From Allosediminivita pacifica (GTDB lineage: Bacteria > Pseudomonadota > Alphaproteobacteria > Rhodobacterales > Rhodobacteraceae), in assembly GCF_003054175.1 (NCBI RefSeq), contig NZ_QBKN01000007.1, positions 62,001-126,000 on the forward strand: a stretch of 64,000 nt of DNA, in the 5' to 3' direction. Shown one piece after another: positions 51,210 to 59,753 of the stretch. Under the pieces are notes generated by a model, which was not told the origin of the DNA, did not search any database, and saw nothing but the letters and a program-made list of their open reading frames with translations. The translations under genes were made by a program, and so were the position numbers. Each line of letters starts with the position of its first letter. The first letter of the stretch is position 1.

Positions 51210-52622
51210 TCAGCCCTCGGGCGGCAGCAGCTTGCCGGGGTTGAGGATGCCCTTGGGATCGAGCGCCGCCTTGATCGCGCGCATCGCCGCCAGGGCCGCC
51301 GGGTCCTTGCGCCGCCGCATCGAGGGCAGCTTGGTCAGCCCGATGCCGTGCTCGGCCGAAAAAGACCCGCCCAGCCGCAGCACCTCTTCCTCCACGGCCT
51401 CCATGATCGCGTCGCGCGCGCCGGGGTCCGTGTTGCCCGGCCAGACCGAGTAGTGGAGGTTGCCGTCGCCCAGATGCGCCACCGTCAGCACCAGCGCCTC
51501 GGGGTCGAGCGCGGCCAGCTTGCCGGGCATCTCGTCGAGGAAGGCCGACACCTTGTCGAGCGGCAGCGCGATGTCGTTGTTGACCATCGTGGCCCGGGTC
51601 GCGACCTCGGCCGCCGCCTCGCGCCGCGCCCACATCTCGGCCCGCTGCGCGGCGTTCTGCGCCACGACCGCATCACGCAGCCGTCCGGCCTCCAGCAACG
51701 CGCCCAGCTCGTGCTCCAGCAGCGCCGCCATGGGCACCTGCCCGTCGTCGCCCGGCACCGCGTCGCGCGGCGCCACGGCGCCCAGCTCCACCAGCAGCGT
51801 CACCTCCTGCGGTTTCTCGAAGGGCGCGCGCGCCTCGGGGAACCGCGCAAGATACTCGGCCATGTAGCGCGGCGACATGTACTCAAAGGCCTCGACGGCC
51901 CCGCCTGAGGCCTCCTGCAACCGGTTCAGCAGGTCCAGCGCATCGTCCAGCGTCTCCACCGCCACCATGGCCGTGGCAAAGGCCCGCGGCCGCGGCACCA
52001 ACTTGACCACCGCGGCGGTTATGACGCCCAGCGTTCCCTCCGCCCCGATCAGGAGGTGCTTGAGGTTGTAGCCCGAATTGTCCTTGTGCAGCTCGCTCAT
52101 CAGGTCGACCACGGTGCCGTCGGCCAGCACCGCCTCGAGGCCGAGCACAAGATCCCGCGTGTTCCCGTAGCGCACAACGTTCGATCCGCCCGCATTGGTC
52201 GACAGCACGCCGCCTATCCGCGCCGATCCGCGCGCCCCGAAGGTCAGCGGAAAGGCCAGCCCCATGGCCTCGGCGGCCTCGTGCAGCTCGGTCAGGATCA
52301 CGCCCGCCTCGACAATCGCAAGCCGCGCCGGCCCGCGGATCTCGCGGATGGCGTTCATGCGCTCCAACGAAAGCATGATGGCGCCCTGCCCCTCGGTCGC
52401 CCCGGTGAGACCCGTCTGCCCGCCCAGCGGCACCACCGGCGTGCCGGTCTCATGCGCGATCTTGATGACCTCCGACACCTCGGCGGTGCTGGCGGGCTTC
52501 ACCACGCAAAGCGGCTCCCAGGCGTAGGCCCCGGTCCAGTCCTCCCGGTAGCCCTGCGCGTCATCCCCGGTCAGCGCGTTGCGCGCGCCGACCACCCCGG
52601 CCAGTCGTTCCAGGATCGTCAT
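51210..52622 (-). CDS. FAD-linked oxidase (D-2-hydroxyacid dehydrogenase type)
   Basis: 470-residue flavoprotein of the GlcD/D-lactate/D-2-hydroxyglutarate dehydrogenase family. The FAD domain shows PLGGQTGLTGAT (51-62) and TNAGGSNVVRYGNTRDLVLG; the cap domain has HLGDGNLHYSV with the metal-binding His, and the end has SAEHGIGLTKLPSMRRRKD. No GlcE or GlcF partner is present, so a single-chain enzyme such as D-2-hydroxyglutarate dehydrogenase is the nearest fit. Last gene of a three-gene operon; its ATG overlaps the DUF4198 stop by four bases. Confidence 0.87.
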   Translation of the reverse strand: MTILERLAGVVGARNALTGDDAQGYREDWTGAYAWEPLCVVKPASTAEVSEVIKIAHETGTPVVPLGGQTGLTGATEGQGAIMLSLERMNAIREIRGPARLAIVEAGVILTELHEAAEAMGLAFPLTFGARGSARIGGVLSTNAGGSNVVRYGNTRDLVLGLEAVLADGTVVDLMSELHKDNSGYNLKHLLIGAEGTLGVITAAVVKLVPRPRAFATAMVAVETLDDALDLLNRLQEASGGAVEAFEYMSPRYMAEYLARFPEARAPFEKPQEVTLLVELGAVAPRDAVPGDDGQVPMAALLEHELGALLEAGRLRDAVVAQNAAQRAEMWARREAAAEVATRATMVNNDIALPLDKVSAFLDEMPGKLAALDPEALVLTVAHLGDGNLHYSVWPGNTDPGARDAIMEAVEEEVLRLGGSFSAEHGIGLTKLPSMRRRKDPAALAAMRAIKAALDPKGILNPGKLLPPEG

Positions 52623-53419
52623 TGCGGCACGGCGAAGGTCAGCGAGGCCCAGAGACTTTCCCAGGCGGGATCGCCCTCGGCGGCAGGTTCGATCTCGCGC
52701 AGCGTGACCGAGTTCACGAGGTATTCGTGCCCCGCCTCGACCGGCAGCACGACCCGCCCCTCGGCGTCGGTCTCGTGCAGCGTCATCGTGACAGCGCCCT
52801 CGGGCCCGCGCGCGAAAAGCTCCACCTGCTCGCCGGCGCGCGGCGCACCCTCGAGCAGAACCTGCACCGGAAGACCGGCTTCCAGCGCGTCCACATAGGG
52901 GTTCGCCCCCGCAACAATCTCGGTCAGAAGTCCCATGCGCCTGTCCTGCCCCGCACCGTCGCCGATCGCAACAAGGCTCTTGGCGTAGCGGGTGTAGCGC
53001 TCGCGCACGCCTTCGCGCGACAGCCCCCGCGCAAGGTGCCGCTCGGGCACCCAGCCTTCGCCCTTGTGGTCCACGAAGCGGACGAAGGCCTCCCAGTCGT
53101 CGTAGCCCACGGTGTAGTCGCGCGTCACATGCGCCACCACTGCCAACCCCTCGCCCGGCAGCACCATGTCCAGCGCGGGCCGGTCGCCGGGCCGCCCCTC
53201 GACGGGCAGAACCTCGTCGCCCAGCGCGATCTCGAACCGGCGGAAATTCGGCGGCAGGAAGGAAAACGCAGCGCCCTCGAAATCCTCGCCCACGCGCAGG
53301 TCGGCGCGCAGCGCCTCGCCCGGGGCAACCTCGTAGCGCTCGCCGTCGATCCAGAACTCGTGCGCCGCCACCGGCGCGGCCAGCACCAGCCAGCCCAGAA
53401 GCAGCGCGAGCCGCCTCAA
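52619..53419 (-). CDS. DUF4198 periplasmic protein (TTG start)
   Basis: 266-residue protein. The signal peptide RRLALLLGWLVLAAPVAA is followed by HEFWIDGERYEVAPGEALRA, the DUF4198 start whose mature N-terminal His suits a metal ligand; the C-terminal part is a CarboxypepD-like beta-sandwich. Proteins of this family accompany metal (Co, Ni, Cu) uptake. No ATG exists before the signal peptide; TTG at 53417-53419 overlaps the stop of the upstream gene by four bases and is the only reasonable start. A 130-codon longer frame runs through the FAH gene and is not real. Confidence 0.8.
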   Translation of the reverse strand: MRRLALLLGWLVLAAPVAAHEFWIDGERYEVAPGEALRADLRVGEDFEGAAFSFLPPNFRRFEIALGDEVLPVEGRPGDRPALDMVLPGEGLAVVAHVTRDYTVGYDDWEAFVRFVDHKGEGWVPERHLARGLSREGVRERYTRYAKSLVAIGDGAGQDRRMGLLTEIVAGANPYVDALEAGLPVQVLLEGAPRAGEQVELFARGPEGAVTMTLHETDAEGRVVLPVEAGHEYLVNSVTLREIEPAAEGDPAWESLWASLTFAVPQ

Positions 53420-54258
53420 GCCTGCACCACCGTCTGCTGCTGTACGCCGAGGCCCTCGACCGACAGCTCCATCACGTCGCCCTCGCGCAGGAAGACCGGC
53501 GGCTTCTGCCCCATGCCCACGCCCGGCGGCGTGCCGGTGGCGATCACGTCGCCGGGGTGCAGGGTCATGAACTGCGACAGATGCGCGATGATCTCGGCCA
53601 CGCTGAAATGCATGGTCGCCGTGCTGCCCGTCTGCATCCGCGTGCCGTTCACGTCGAGCCACATGTCCAGGTCCTGCGGATCGGACACCTCGTCCGCGGT
53701 CACCAGCCAGGGCCCCAGCGGCCCGAAGGTGTCGTGCGACTTGCCCTTGATCCACTGTCCCGACCGAGCGGTCTGGAAGTCCCGCTCGCTCACGTCGTTG
53801 ACCACGCAATATCCCGCCACATGCGCCAGCGCCTGCGCCGGACTGATGTACTTCGCGGTCATGCCGATCACCACGCCCAGTTCGACTTCCCAGTCGGCCT
53901 TCTGCGATCCGCGCGGGATCTGGACCGGATCGTTCGGTCCCGAGATGCAGGAGGTCGCCTTGGAAAAGACGATCGGCTCCTCCGGCAGCGCCATGCCCGT
54001 CTCGGCGGCGTGATCCGAGTAATTGAGCCCGATCGCCAGCAGCTTGCCCACGTTGCCCACGCAGGGCCCCAGCCGAGGGTTGCCCCGCACCTCGGGCAGC
54101 GACAGCGGGTCCAGCGCCCGCAGCGCGGCCAGCCCCTCGGGGCGCAGCGCCTTGCTGTCGATGGTTCCGACGTGGGACGACAGATCCCGCAGGGCACCCG
54201 CCTCGTCGATAAGGCCGGGACGCTCCTCGCCCGGCATCCCGTATCTCACTAGCTTCAC
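53416..54258 (-). CDS. Fumarylacetoacetate hydrolase family protein
   Basis: 280-residue enzyme with the FAH fold. Metal ligands are seen in ADWEVELGVVIG (Glu-x-Glu, near 120-131) and AGYCVVNDVSERDFQ (Asp, near 148-162); WIKGKSHDTFGPLGPWLV is the family core. Relatives act as ureidoglycolate lyase, 2-oxopent-4-enoate hydratase or oxaloacetate decarboxylase; the substrate is not readable here. First gene of the operon with DUF4198 and the FAD oxidase, suggesting catabolism of a 2-hydroxy- or 2-oxo-acid, which is inference. Confidence 0.9.
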   Translation of the reverse strand: MKLVRYGMPGEERPGLIDEAGALRDLSSHVGTIDSKALRPEGLAALRALDPLSLPEVRGNPRLGPCVGNVGKLLAIGLNYSDHAAETGMALPEEPIVFSKATSCISGPNDPVQIPRGSQKADWEVELGVVIGMTAKYISPAQALAHVAGYCVVNDVSERDFQTARSGQWIKGKSHDTFGPLGPWLVTADEVSDPQDLDMWLDVNGTRMQTGSTATMHFSVAEIIAHLSQFMTLHPGDVIATGTPPGVGMGQKPPVFLREGDVMELSVEGLGVQQQTVVQA

Positions 54259-54312
54259 GTCAGAACTCCCAAAAAACTCACCTGCCCGGCCCCAGCGGCG
54301 GGCGCAGGGGCG

Positions 54313-54780
54313 TCAGGCCGAACGCGACAACCGGCCCTCGAGGTCCCGCGCATACTCCGCGATGCGTGCATCAACCTTGCGCTCCACCTTGCCCCGGTTG
54401 AGCTTCAGGGGCTGCAGCATAAGGCGCGCGGACAGCGTCTTGGCCACCAGTTCGCAGCTCACGACCACGCGGGAGCGATCCTCCGACAGCGCCTCGACGG
54501 CGATCTTCAGGCGGGCGACGATCCCCGCCACGGACAGCACGAAGACCATCTCGCAGGGCGGCTGGTAGCGCTCCAGTGTCACCTCCGCCTCGCGCTGCTT
54601 GCCCTGCAGCTTGAACCGCGCATGCCAGCGCGTACCGCTGCCCGCAGGCTCGGGCCCGGCGCAGCGCCGGATGTCCACGCCCTGCTGCATCAGCTTGCGC
54701 TCCACCATCGGGAAATCGCTCAATGCCGCGAAGACCTCGTCCTGCGGCGCCTCCAGATCCTGCCGTGACTCCAGCTCCAT
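54313..54780 (-). CDS. SRPBCC family protein
   Basis: 155-residue protein of the START/polyketide-cyclase fold, beginning MELESRQDLEAPQDEVFAAL, with strands (RWHARFKLQGKQREAEVTLE) and a long C-terminal helix (VERKVDARIAEYARDL). Such proteins hold hydrophobic ligands; none can be assigned. The ATG at 54780 fits the family start. It follows nudC on the same strand with a 26-base gap, and the longer frame upstream is nudC shadow. Confidence 0.75.
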   Translation of the reverse strand: MELESRQDLEAPQDEVFAALSDFPMVERKLMQQGVDIRRCAGPEPAGSGTRWHARFKLQGKQREAEVTLERYQPPCEMVFVLSVAGIVARLKIAVEALSEDRSRVVVSCELVAKTLSARLMLQPLKLNRGKVERKVDARIAEYARDLEGRLSRSA

Positions 54781-54806
54781 ACGGGTCGTTAACCTTTTTT
54801 CTGCAT

Positions 54807-55784
54807 TCAACCTAAGCGCGTGTCCAGCCTGTCCGCAAGCCAGTTGCGAAGCAGGAACTGGGCAATCGCGCCGCGCCGCGCGGGCATCAGGCCGGGCAGT
54901 TCTCCGGCCATGGCCGCCGCCACATCCTCGCGCGTGACCCACTTGGCGTCCTCGATTTCCACCGGGTCGATCTCGATCTCGTCGCTCAGCGCCACGCCGT
55001 GGCAGCCGATCATCAGCGAGGCGGGGAAGGGCCAGGGCTGGCTGGCCAGGTAGCGCACCGCGCCGACGCGCACGCCCGCCTCCTCGAAGACCTCGCGCCG
55101 CACCGCCGCCTCGATGGTCTCGCCCGGCTCCACGAAGCCGGCAAGGCACGAGTACATTCCCTCGGGCCAGCCCGGTGACCGGCCCACCAGCGCCGCGTTG
55201 CCCCGCGTGATCAGCATGATCACCACCGGGTCCGTGCGTGGGAAATGATGCGCGCCGCAGGCCGGGCAAAGCCGCTGCCACCCCGCCAGCGCCATGTCCG
55301 AGGCCGCCCCGCAGCGCGCGCAGAACCCGTGACTCTGGTGCCAGGCGAAAAGCCCCCGCGCCGTCGCGCCCAGTTCGGCATCGCGCGGACCGAGCTGCGT
55401 CATCACCCGCCGCAGCTCGACGAAGCTGCGGCCCTCTTCCAGCGCAGGATGCACCTGCTCGGAGGTGTCGACGAACCCGCCTACCTGGTCGGCATCCTGC
55501 GCCTCCGGCTCCCAGTCCGAGATATCGGCGGCAAAGACCGCCGCGCCGTCCTCGCGCCCCAGCAGCACCGTCGGCGCCATGCCGCCCAGCACCGGGTGAT
55601 CCATGGGCAGCCGCACCAGCGACAGTGTGTCGTCGCCTTCCATCAGCGGCTTGCCCCGCCAGACCAGCACCACCCGCGCCCGCGGATCCAACCGCGCGCG
55701 CTCCAGCGCCTCCGCGTCGCCGCGGATCTCCGCAGCCCGGTCCAGCGCCGACCCGCCGAACGTCACCTCTTCCGCATGTTGCAT
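54807..55784 (-). CDS. nudC: NAD(+) diphosphatase / RNA-decapping Nudix enzyme
   Basis: Hydrolyses NADH and NAD-capped RNA ends. The 325-residue protein has the zinc ribbon with Cys155, Cys158, Cys173 and Cys176, the Nudix box GFVEPGETIEAAVRREVFEE (216-235), and the NADH-specific tag SQPWPFPAS (248-256). The ATG at 55784 has AGGAG 11 bases upstream; the frame extends further without family similarity. Divergent from the nucleotidase gene. Confidence 0.94.
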   Translation of the reverse strand: MQHAEEVTFGGSALDRAAEIRGDAEALERARLDPRARVVLVWRGKPLMEGDDTLSLVRLPMDHPVLGGMAPTVLLGREDGAAVFAADISDWEPEAQDADQVGGFVDTSEQVHPALEEGRSFVELRRVMTQLGPRDAELGATARGLFAWHQSHGFCARCGAASDMALAGWQRLCPACGAHHFPRTDPVVIMLITRGNAALVGRSPGWPEGMYSCLAGFVEPGETIEAAVRREVFEEAGVRVGAVRYLASQPWPFPASLMIGCHGVALSDEIEIDPVEIEDAKWVTREDVAAAMAGELPGLMPARRGAIAQFLLRNWLADRLDTRLG

Positions 55785-55987
55785 CGCATTCCCGCTCCTG
55801 TTGCAGGCAGATGACAGAGAACCAACGGAAATAAAAAGGGGAAACAACTGTCGATTGATACCCGCGTCCCGCTTCTGTACGTCTTGCATGCAGACGATCT
55901 CGGCCCGGGTCCCGCGGGACACGGTGAATGGGCCGGTGTGCTTTGTTCGCCTCGCACCCCGTGCACCGACCCAAGTCAGGACGGACC

Positions 55988-57868
55988 TTGCCGACCAAAA
56001 GGACAGAGACGCCCGCGCCCGAGACAGCTTTCCCCCTCGCACGCCTGCGCCTCATCGCGACGTCGGACCTGCACGCCCAGATCTGGCCCCACGACTACTT
56101 CCGCGACAGACCCTGCCCCGGACGTGGCCTCGCCCCCCTCGGCACCCTGATCCGCGAGCTGCGCGCCGCCGCCCCGAACAGCCTCCTTCTCGACAACGGC
56201 GACTGCCTGCAGGGCACGCCCATGGCCGACATCGCGGCCTTCGACCCCCGCGACGGCCCGCACCCAGTGATCGCGGCGATGAACGCACTCGGCTACGACG
56301 CCGCCACGCTGGGCAACCATGAATTCAACTACGGCCTGCCCGCGCTTCAGGCCGCCGTGGCCGGGGCCCGGCACCCCGTGGTTCTCGCCAACCTCCATCG
56401 CCACGGTACCCCGCCCGAGGCCGACGACCCGATCTTCCCGCCCTTCACCCTGCTCGACCGCACCCTGACCGACGAGGCAGGCCGGCCCCGCCCGATCCGC
56501 ATCGGCCTGCTGGGCCTGACCACGCCGCAGGTGATGGTATGGGACGCCAAGCACCTGAGCGGCCGGGTCGAGGCGCGCGACATCCTCGACAGCGCCCGAC
56601 ACTGGGTCCCCCGCCTGCGCGAAGCGGGTGCCGAGATCGTCATCGCCCTCTGCCACTCGGGCATCGACGACGCCGATCCCTGCCCCGGCATGGAAAACGC
56701 CGCCCTCCACCTCGCCGCCCTGCCCGGCATCGACGCCATCATCACCGGCCACGCGCACAGGCTCTTTCCCGGCGAAAGCTACGCCGGCACCGCCGGCGCC
56801 GACCCGCAGAAGGGCACCCTGCGCGGCATCCCCTCGGTCATGCCCGGCTTCAACGCGCGCCATGCCGGCGTGATCGATCTCCTGCTCGACCAGACCCCGC
56901 AGGGCTGGACCGTCCGCGACCACGACACCCGTCTCGCCGCCGTCAGTGACGCCACACCCGACGATCCCGAGGTGCTCTCGGCCTGCCGTGCCGAGCACGA
57001 ACGCACCATCGACCACATCCGCCGCCCCATCGGCCACAGCAGCGCGCCGCTGCACAGCTTCTTCGCGCTCCTCGGCGAGTCCCCCGCGATCCGCGTCGTG
57101 CAGGAGGCCCAGCGCGGCTTTGCCGAAGCACAGCTGCGCGGCACCGCCCACGAGGGGCTGCCCATCGTCTCGTCCGCCGCGCCCTTCCGGGCCGGCGGCC
57201 TCGGCGGGCCCGACAACTACTGCGACATCCCCGCCGGCGATCTCTGCCTGCGCCATGCCGCGGATCTCTACGAGTACCCCAACCTCCTGCGCATCCTGCG
57301 CCTGACGGGGGCGGACCTGCGCGAATGGCTCGAACGCAGCGCGGCGATCTACCACCGGATCGCGCCCGGCAGCCGCGACGCCATTATGCTCGACCCAGAC
57401 GCGCGCCCCTATCACTTCGACATGCTCGACGGGCTGCGCTTCGACATCGACCTCTCGCAACCCTCCCGCTACTCGCCCGAGGGCGCGCTCATCGATCCCG
57501 ACGCGCGCCGCATCCGCGACCTGCACCACGGCACCACGCCGCTCGACGACGCCGCACAGTTCCTTGTCGTCACCAACGACTACCGCGGCGCGGGCGGCGG
57601 CGGCTTTCCGGGCTGCCACGAGGACAACATCGTCTTCGCCTCCGATCTCGCCAACCGCGAGGTGCTGATCCGCCATCTCGCCGACCACGACCCTGGCACG
57701 ACTATCGGGTTGCGTGCCGACTGGGGTTTCGTATCCATGCCCGGAACCACCGCGATCTTCGAAACCGGTCCCGACGCGGCGCCCCACGCCGAGGCGCTGC
57801 CCGGCCGCCGGATCGAGCCCGCGGGCCTTTCCGAAGCGGGTTTCGCCCGCTACCGCCTCCTGCTCTGA
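55988..57868 (+). CDS. 5'-nucleotidase / 2',3'-cyclic phosphodiesterase family protein
   Basis: 626-residue two-domain enzyme of the UshA/CpdB type. The N-terminal metallophosphatase has ATSDLHAQIWPHDYF (24-38, metal ligands D27 and H29), LLDNGDCLQGTPM, TLGNHEFNYG and ITGHAHRLFPG; the C-terminal nucleotide-binding domain ends with FLVVTNDYRGAGGGGFPG, the cyclic-nucleotide CpdB-like signature. Relatives are periplasmic, but no signal peptide is seen. TTG at 55988, behind AGGACGG, gives a plausible start; ATG at 55928 would add 20 residues, also without a signal. Confidence 0.85.
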   Translation: MPTKRTETPAPETAFPLARLRLIATSDLHAQIWPHDYFRDRPCPGRGLAPLGTLIRELRAAAPNSLLLDNGDCLQGTPMADIAAFDPRDGPHPVIAAMNALGYDAATLGNHEFNYGLPALQAAVAGARHPVVLANLHRHGTPPEADDPIFPPFTLLDRTLTDEAGRPRPIRIGLLGLTTPQVMVWDAKHLSGRVEARDILDSARHWVPRLREAGAEIVIALCHSGIDDADPCPGMENAALHLAALPGIDAIITGHAHRLFPGESYAGTAGADPQKGTLRGIPSVMPGFNARHAGVIDLLLDQTPQGWTVRDHDTRLAAVSDATPDDPEVLSACRAEHERTIDHIRRPIGHSSAPLHSFFALLGESPAIRVVQEAQRGFAEAQLRGTAHEGLPIVSSAAPFRAGGLGGPDNYCDIPAGDLCLRHAADLYEYPNLLRILRLTGADLREWLERSAAIYHRIAPGSRDAIMLDPDARPYHFDMLDGLRFDIDLSQPSRYSPEGALIDPDARRIRDLHHGTTPLDDAAQFLVVTNDYRGAGGGGFPGCHEDNIVFASDLANREVLIRHLADHDPGTTIGLRADWGFVSMPGTTAIFETGPDAAPHAEALPGRRIEPAGLSEAGFARYRLLL

Positions 57869-57879
57869 TCGGACTTCAC

Positions 57880-58524
57880 ATGCCCTCCTATTCCGCCGTC
57901 CTCTTCGACCTCGACGGGACGCTGCTCGACACCGAAGCCCTTGCCCGCGAAGCCGGGCTCCGCGCGCTCTCGCGGATGGGCTTCAGCCCCGACGCCGACT
58001 ACTTCGACCAGCTCGTCGGCAAGGACCACGACACCAGCGCAAACCTGCTCAAGGCCCGCTACGGCGACCTCGACATGGGCCGCCTCGACGTCCTGTGGAA
58101 AGAGGAATCCGACAAGCTCAAGGCCGAGGGCATCGCCATCAAGCCCGGCGTGGCCGAGCTTCTCGACATGCTTGATGCCACCGACCTGCCCCGCGCCGTG
58201 GTGACCTCCTCTCACCGCGACAGCGCCAGCTACAAGCTCGAACGCAGCGGCCTGCTCGACCGCTTCCCCTTCTTCATCGGCTTCAATGACGTGACGGCCG
58301 CCAAGCCCGCGCCAGAGCCCTACCTGCTGGCCGCCGAACGGCTCGGCGTGGACCCGCGCGCCTGCCTCGTCTTCGAGGACAGCGAACCCGGCGCGCAGGC
58401 GGCCTGGGACGCGGGCATGACCGTGGTGCAGGTTCCGGATCTCAATCCTGCCACCGGCGACTACGCCCACCACGTGGCCGAAACGCTGCTCGAAGGCGCC
58501 CGCAAGGCAGGCCTCGTCGACTGA
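57880..58524 (+). CDS. HAD-family phosphatase (beta-phosphoglucomutase-like)
   Basis: 214-residue HAD hydrolase. Motif I is LFDLDGTLLDTEA (Asp10 nucleophile, Asp12), motif II VTSSHRDS, motif III Lys in AAKPAPEPYLLAAERLG, motif IV VFEDSEPGAQAAWDAGM. The helical cap with FDQLVGKDHDTSANLLK places it in the phosphoglycolate phosphatase/beta-phosphoglucomutase subgroup. Starts 11 bases after the nucleotidase stop, so the two may jointly strip phosphate from nucleotides and sugars. Confidence 0.9.
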   Translation: MPSYSAVLFDLDGTLLDTEALAREAGLRALSRMGFSPDADYFDQLVGKDHDTSANLLKARYGDLDMGRLDVLWKEESDKLKAEGIAIKPGVAELLDMLDATDLPRAVVTSSHRDSASYKLERSGLLDRFPFFIGFNDVTAAKPAPEPYLLAAERLGVDPRACLVFEDSEPGAQAAWDAGMTVVQVPDLNPATGDYAHHVAETLLEGARKAGLVD

Positions 58525-58534
58525 AACCCGGAAA

Positions 58535-58556
58535 CGCCCGTTTTGCGGGCGAATCC
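58535..58556 (+). terminator. Weak terminator-like hairpin after the HAD gene
   Basis: CGCCCG/CGGGCG (58535-58540 and 58546-58551) with a TTTTG loop lies 10 bases after the stop. There is no T-run after the stem, so termination would be partial. Confidence 0.4.
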
Positions 58557-58598
58557 CCATCTGGTCGCACAGCGATCAGGCACATGACGGTCCGCCGG

Positions 58599-58612
58599 GC
58601 GCCAATTGGCGC
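58599..58612. promoter_or_regulatory. Perfect 14-base palindrome, candidate operator
   Basis: GCGCCAATTGGCGC is a perfect palindrome 79-92 bases ahead of the substrate-binding protein gene. Its size and symmetry suit a dimeric repressor or activator. No regulator gene is next to it. Confidence 0.35.
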
Positions 58613-58617
58613 AAAAT

Positions 58618-58645
58618 GTGGCACGCGCCGCCCAACGCGTGCCAC
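58618..58645 (+). promoter_or_regulatory. Leader hairpin ahead of the NitT/TauT-type operon
   Basis: A perfect 10-base-pair stem GTGGCACGCG/CGCGTGCCAC with an 8-base loop stands 46 bases before the ATG at 58691. As RNA it is a stable leader hairpin; as DNA it is a second dyad next to the 14-base palindrome. I see no riboswitch core such as the TPP thi-box around it. Confidence 0.4.
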
Positions 58646-58690
58646 GTGACTCCGCCAAACAACACCAATCACCAACGGGGAGAGTCACCG

Positions 58691-59698
58691 ATGTTCAACC
58701 GCGCACTCGCGCTCGCCGGGGCGCTGGCCGCCGCAGGCATCGCCGCCGAGGCCCAGACCGCGATGCCCTTCGCGCTCGACTGGAAATTCGAGGGCCCCTC
58801 GGCCCCCTACTTCGTCGCCGTCGACAAGGGCTACTTCGCGGATGCCGGCCTCGAGGTCGAGATCAGCGCCGGCCAGGGCTCGCTCGACGCGATCCCGAAG
58901 GTCGCCACCGGCGCCTTCCCCGTGGGCTTTGCCGACATCAACTCGCTCATCAAGTTCCTCGACCAGAATCCCGGCGCGCCTGTCACCGCCGTGATGATGA
59001 TCTACGACAAGCCGCCCTTCGCCATCGTCGGCCGCAAGTCGCTCGGAATCGAGGAACCCGCCGATCTCGAAGGCAAGGTGCTCGGTGCCCCGCCGCCGGA
59101 CGGCGCATGGGCCCAATTCCCGATCTTCGCCGCCGAAACCGGCATCGACGCGGACGCGATCACCGTCGAACCCGTGGGCTTCCCCACGCGCGAGCCGATG
59201 CTGGCCGAAGGCGAAGTTGACGCCGTGACCGGCTTCAGCTTCTCGTCCTACCTCAACCTCGCCCGTCTCGGCGTGCCCGAGGATGACATCTCGACCATCC
59301 TCATGGCCGACTACGGCGTGGACCTCTACGGCAACGCGATCATCGTGAACACCAACTTCGCCGAAGAGAACCCCGAGCTGGTCTCGGGCTTTCTCGACGC
59401 CGTCGCCAAGGGCTGGGTCGATGCCATCGCAGATCCCGCCTCGGCCACCGAAAGCCTGATGGAGCGCAACCCCGCCGCCGACGCCGAACTGGAAGAGCGC
59501 CGGCTCGAGCTTGCCATCGATGCCAACGTGGTCACCGACTACACGCAAGAGAACGGCATGGGCGACATCGACGACGACCGCTTTGCCAACGCGATCGAGC
59601 AGCTGGCCCTCACCTACGAGTTCCAGGGCGAACCCGACGCCAGCCTCTACTTCACCGACGCCTACCTGCCCGAGGGCGGGTTCCCGCTCGGCGAATAA
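58691..59698 (+). CDS. NMT1/NitT-TauT-type ABC substrate-binding protein
   Basis: 335-residue periplasmic binding protein. A signal peptide (LALAGALAAAGIAAEAQT) precedes PFALDWKFEGPSAPYFVAVD and KGYFADAGLEVEISAGQGSL, the usual start of nitrate/taurine/pyrimidine-precursor binding proteins. Relatives bind nitrate, taurine, aliphatic sulfonates or thiamine pyrimidine; the ligand here is not clear. The ATG at 58691 follows GGGGAGAG; the longer frame from 58616 has no signal peptide. Followed by the ATPase and permease genes. Confidence 0.88.
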   Translation: MFNRALALAGALAAAGIAAEAQTAMPFALDWKFEGPSAPYFVAVDKGYFADAGLEVEISAGQGSLDAIPKVATGAFPVGFADINSLIKFLDQNPGAPVTAVMMIYDKPPFAIVGRKSLGIEEPADLEGKVLGAPPPDGAWAQFPIFAAETGIDADAITVEPVGFPTREPMLAEGEVDAVTGFSFSSYLNLARLGVPEDDISTILMADYGVDLYGNAIIVNTNFAEENPELVSGFLDAVAKGWVDAIADPASATESLMERNPAADAELEERRLELAIDANVVTDYTQENGMGDIDDDRFANAIEQLALTYEFQGEPDASLYFTDAYLPEGGFPLGE

Positions 59699-59713
59699 GG
59701 CACCCCAGACGGT

Positions 59714-59735
59714 CCCGGGCCGCGACAGGCCCGGG
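59714..59735 (+). promoter_or_regulatory. Hairpin between binding-protein and ATPase genes
   Basis: CCCGGGCC/GGCCCGGG (59714-59721 and 59728-59735), a perfect 8-base-pair stem with a 6-base loop and no T-run. Such hairpins usually protect the 3' end of the binding-protein message, so that more of it is made than of the ATPase and permease. Confidence 0.55.
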
Positions 59736-59753
59736 CCAACCGGAAGGACACCC

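Noticed and set aside
54313-56055. 580-codon frame including the SRPBCC gene
   Set aside because: The upstream 425 codons are an out-of-frame shadow of nudC; only the part from 54780 has family similarity.
58618-58645. TPP or other known riboswitch ahead of the ABC importer
   Set aside because: Only a simple hairpin is visible; no thi-box or other conserved riboswitch core sequence was found.
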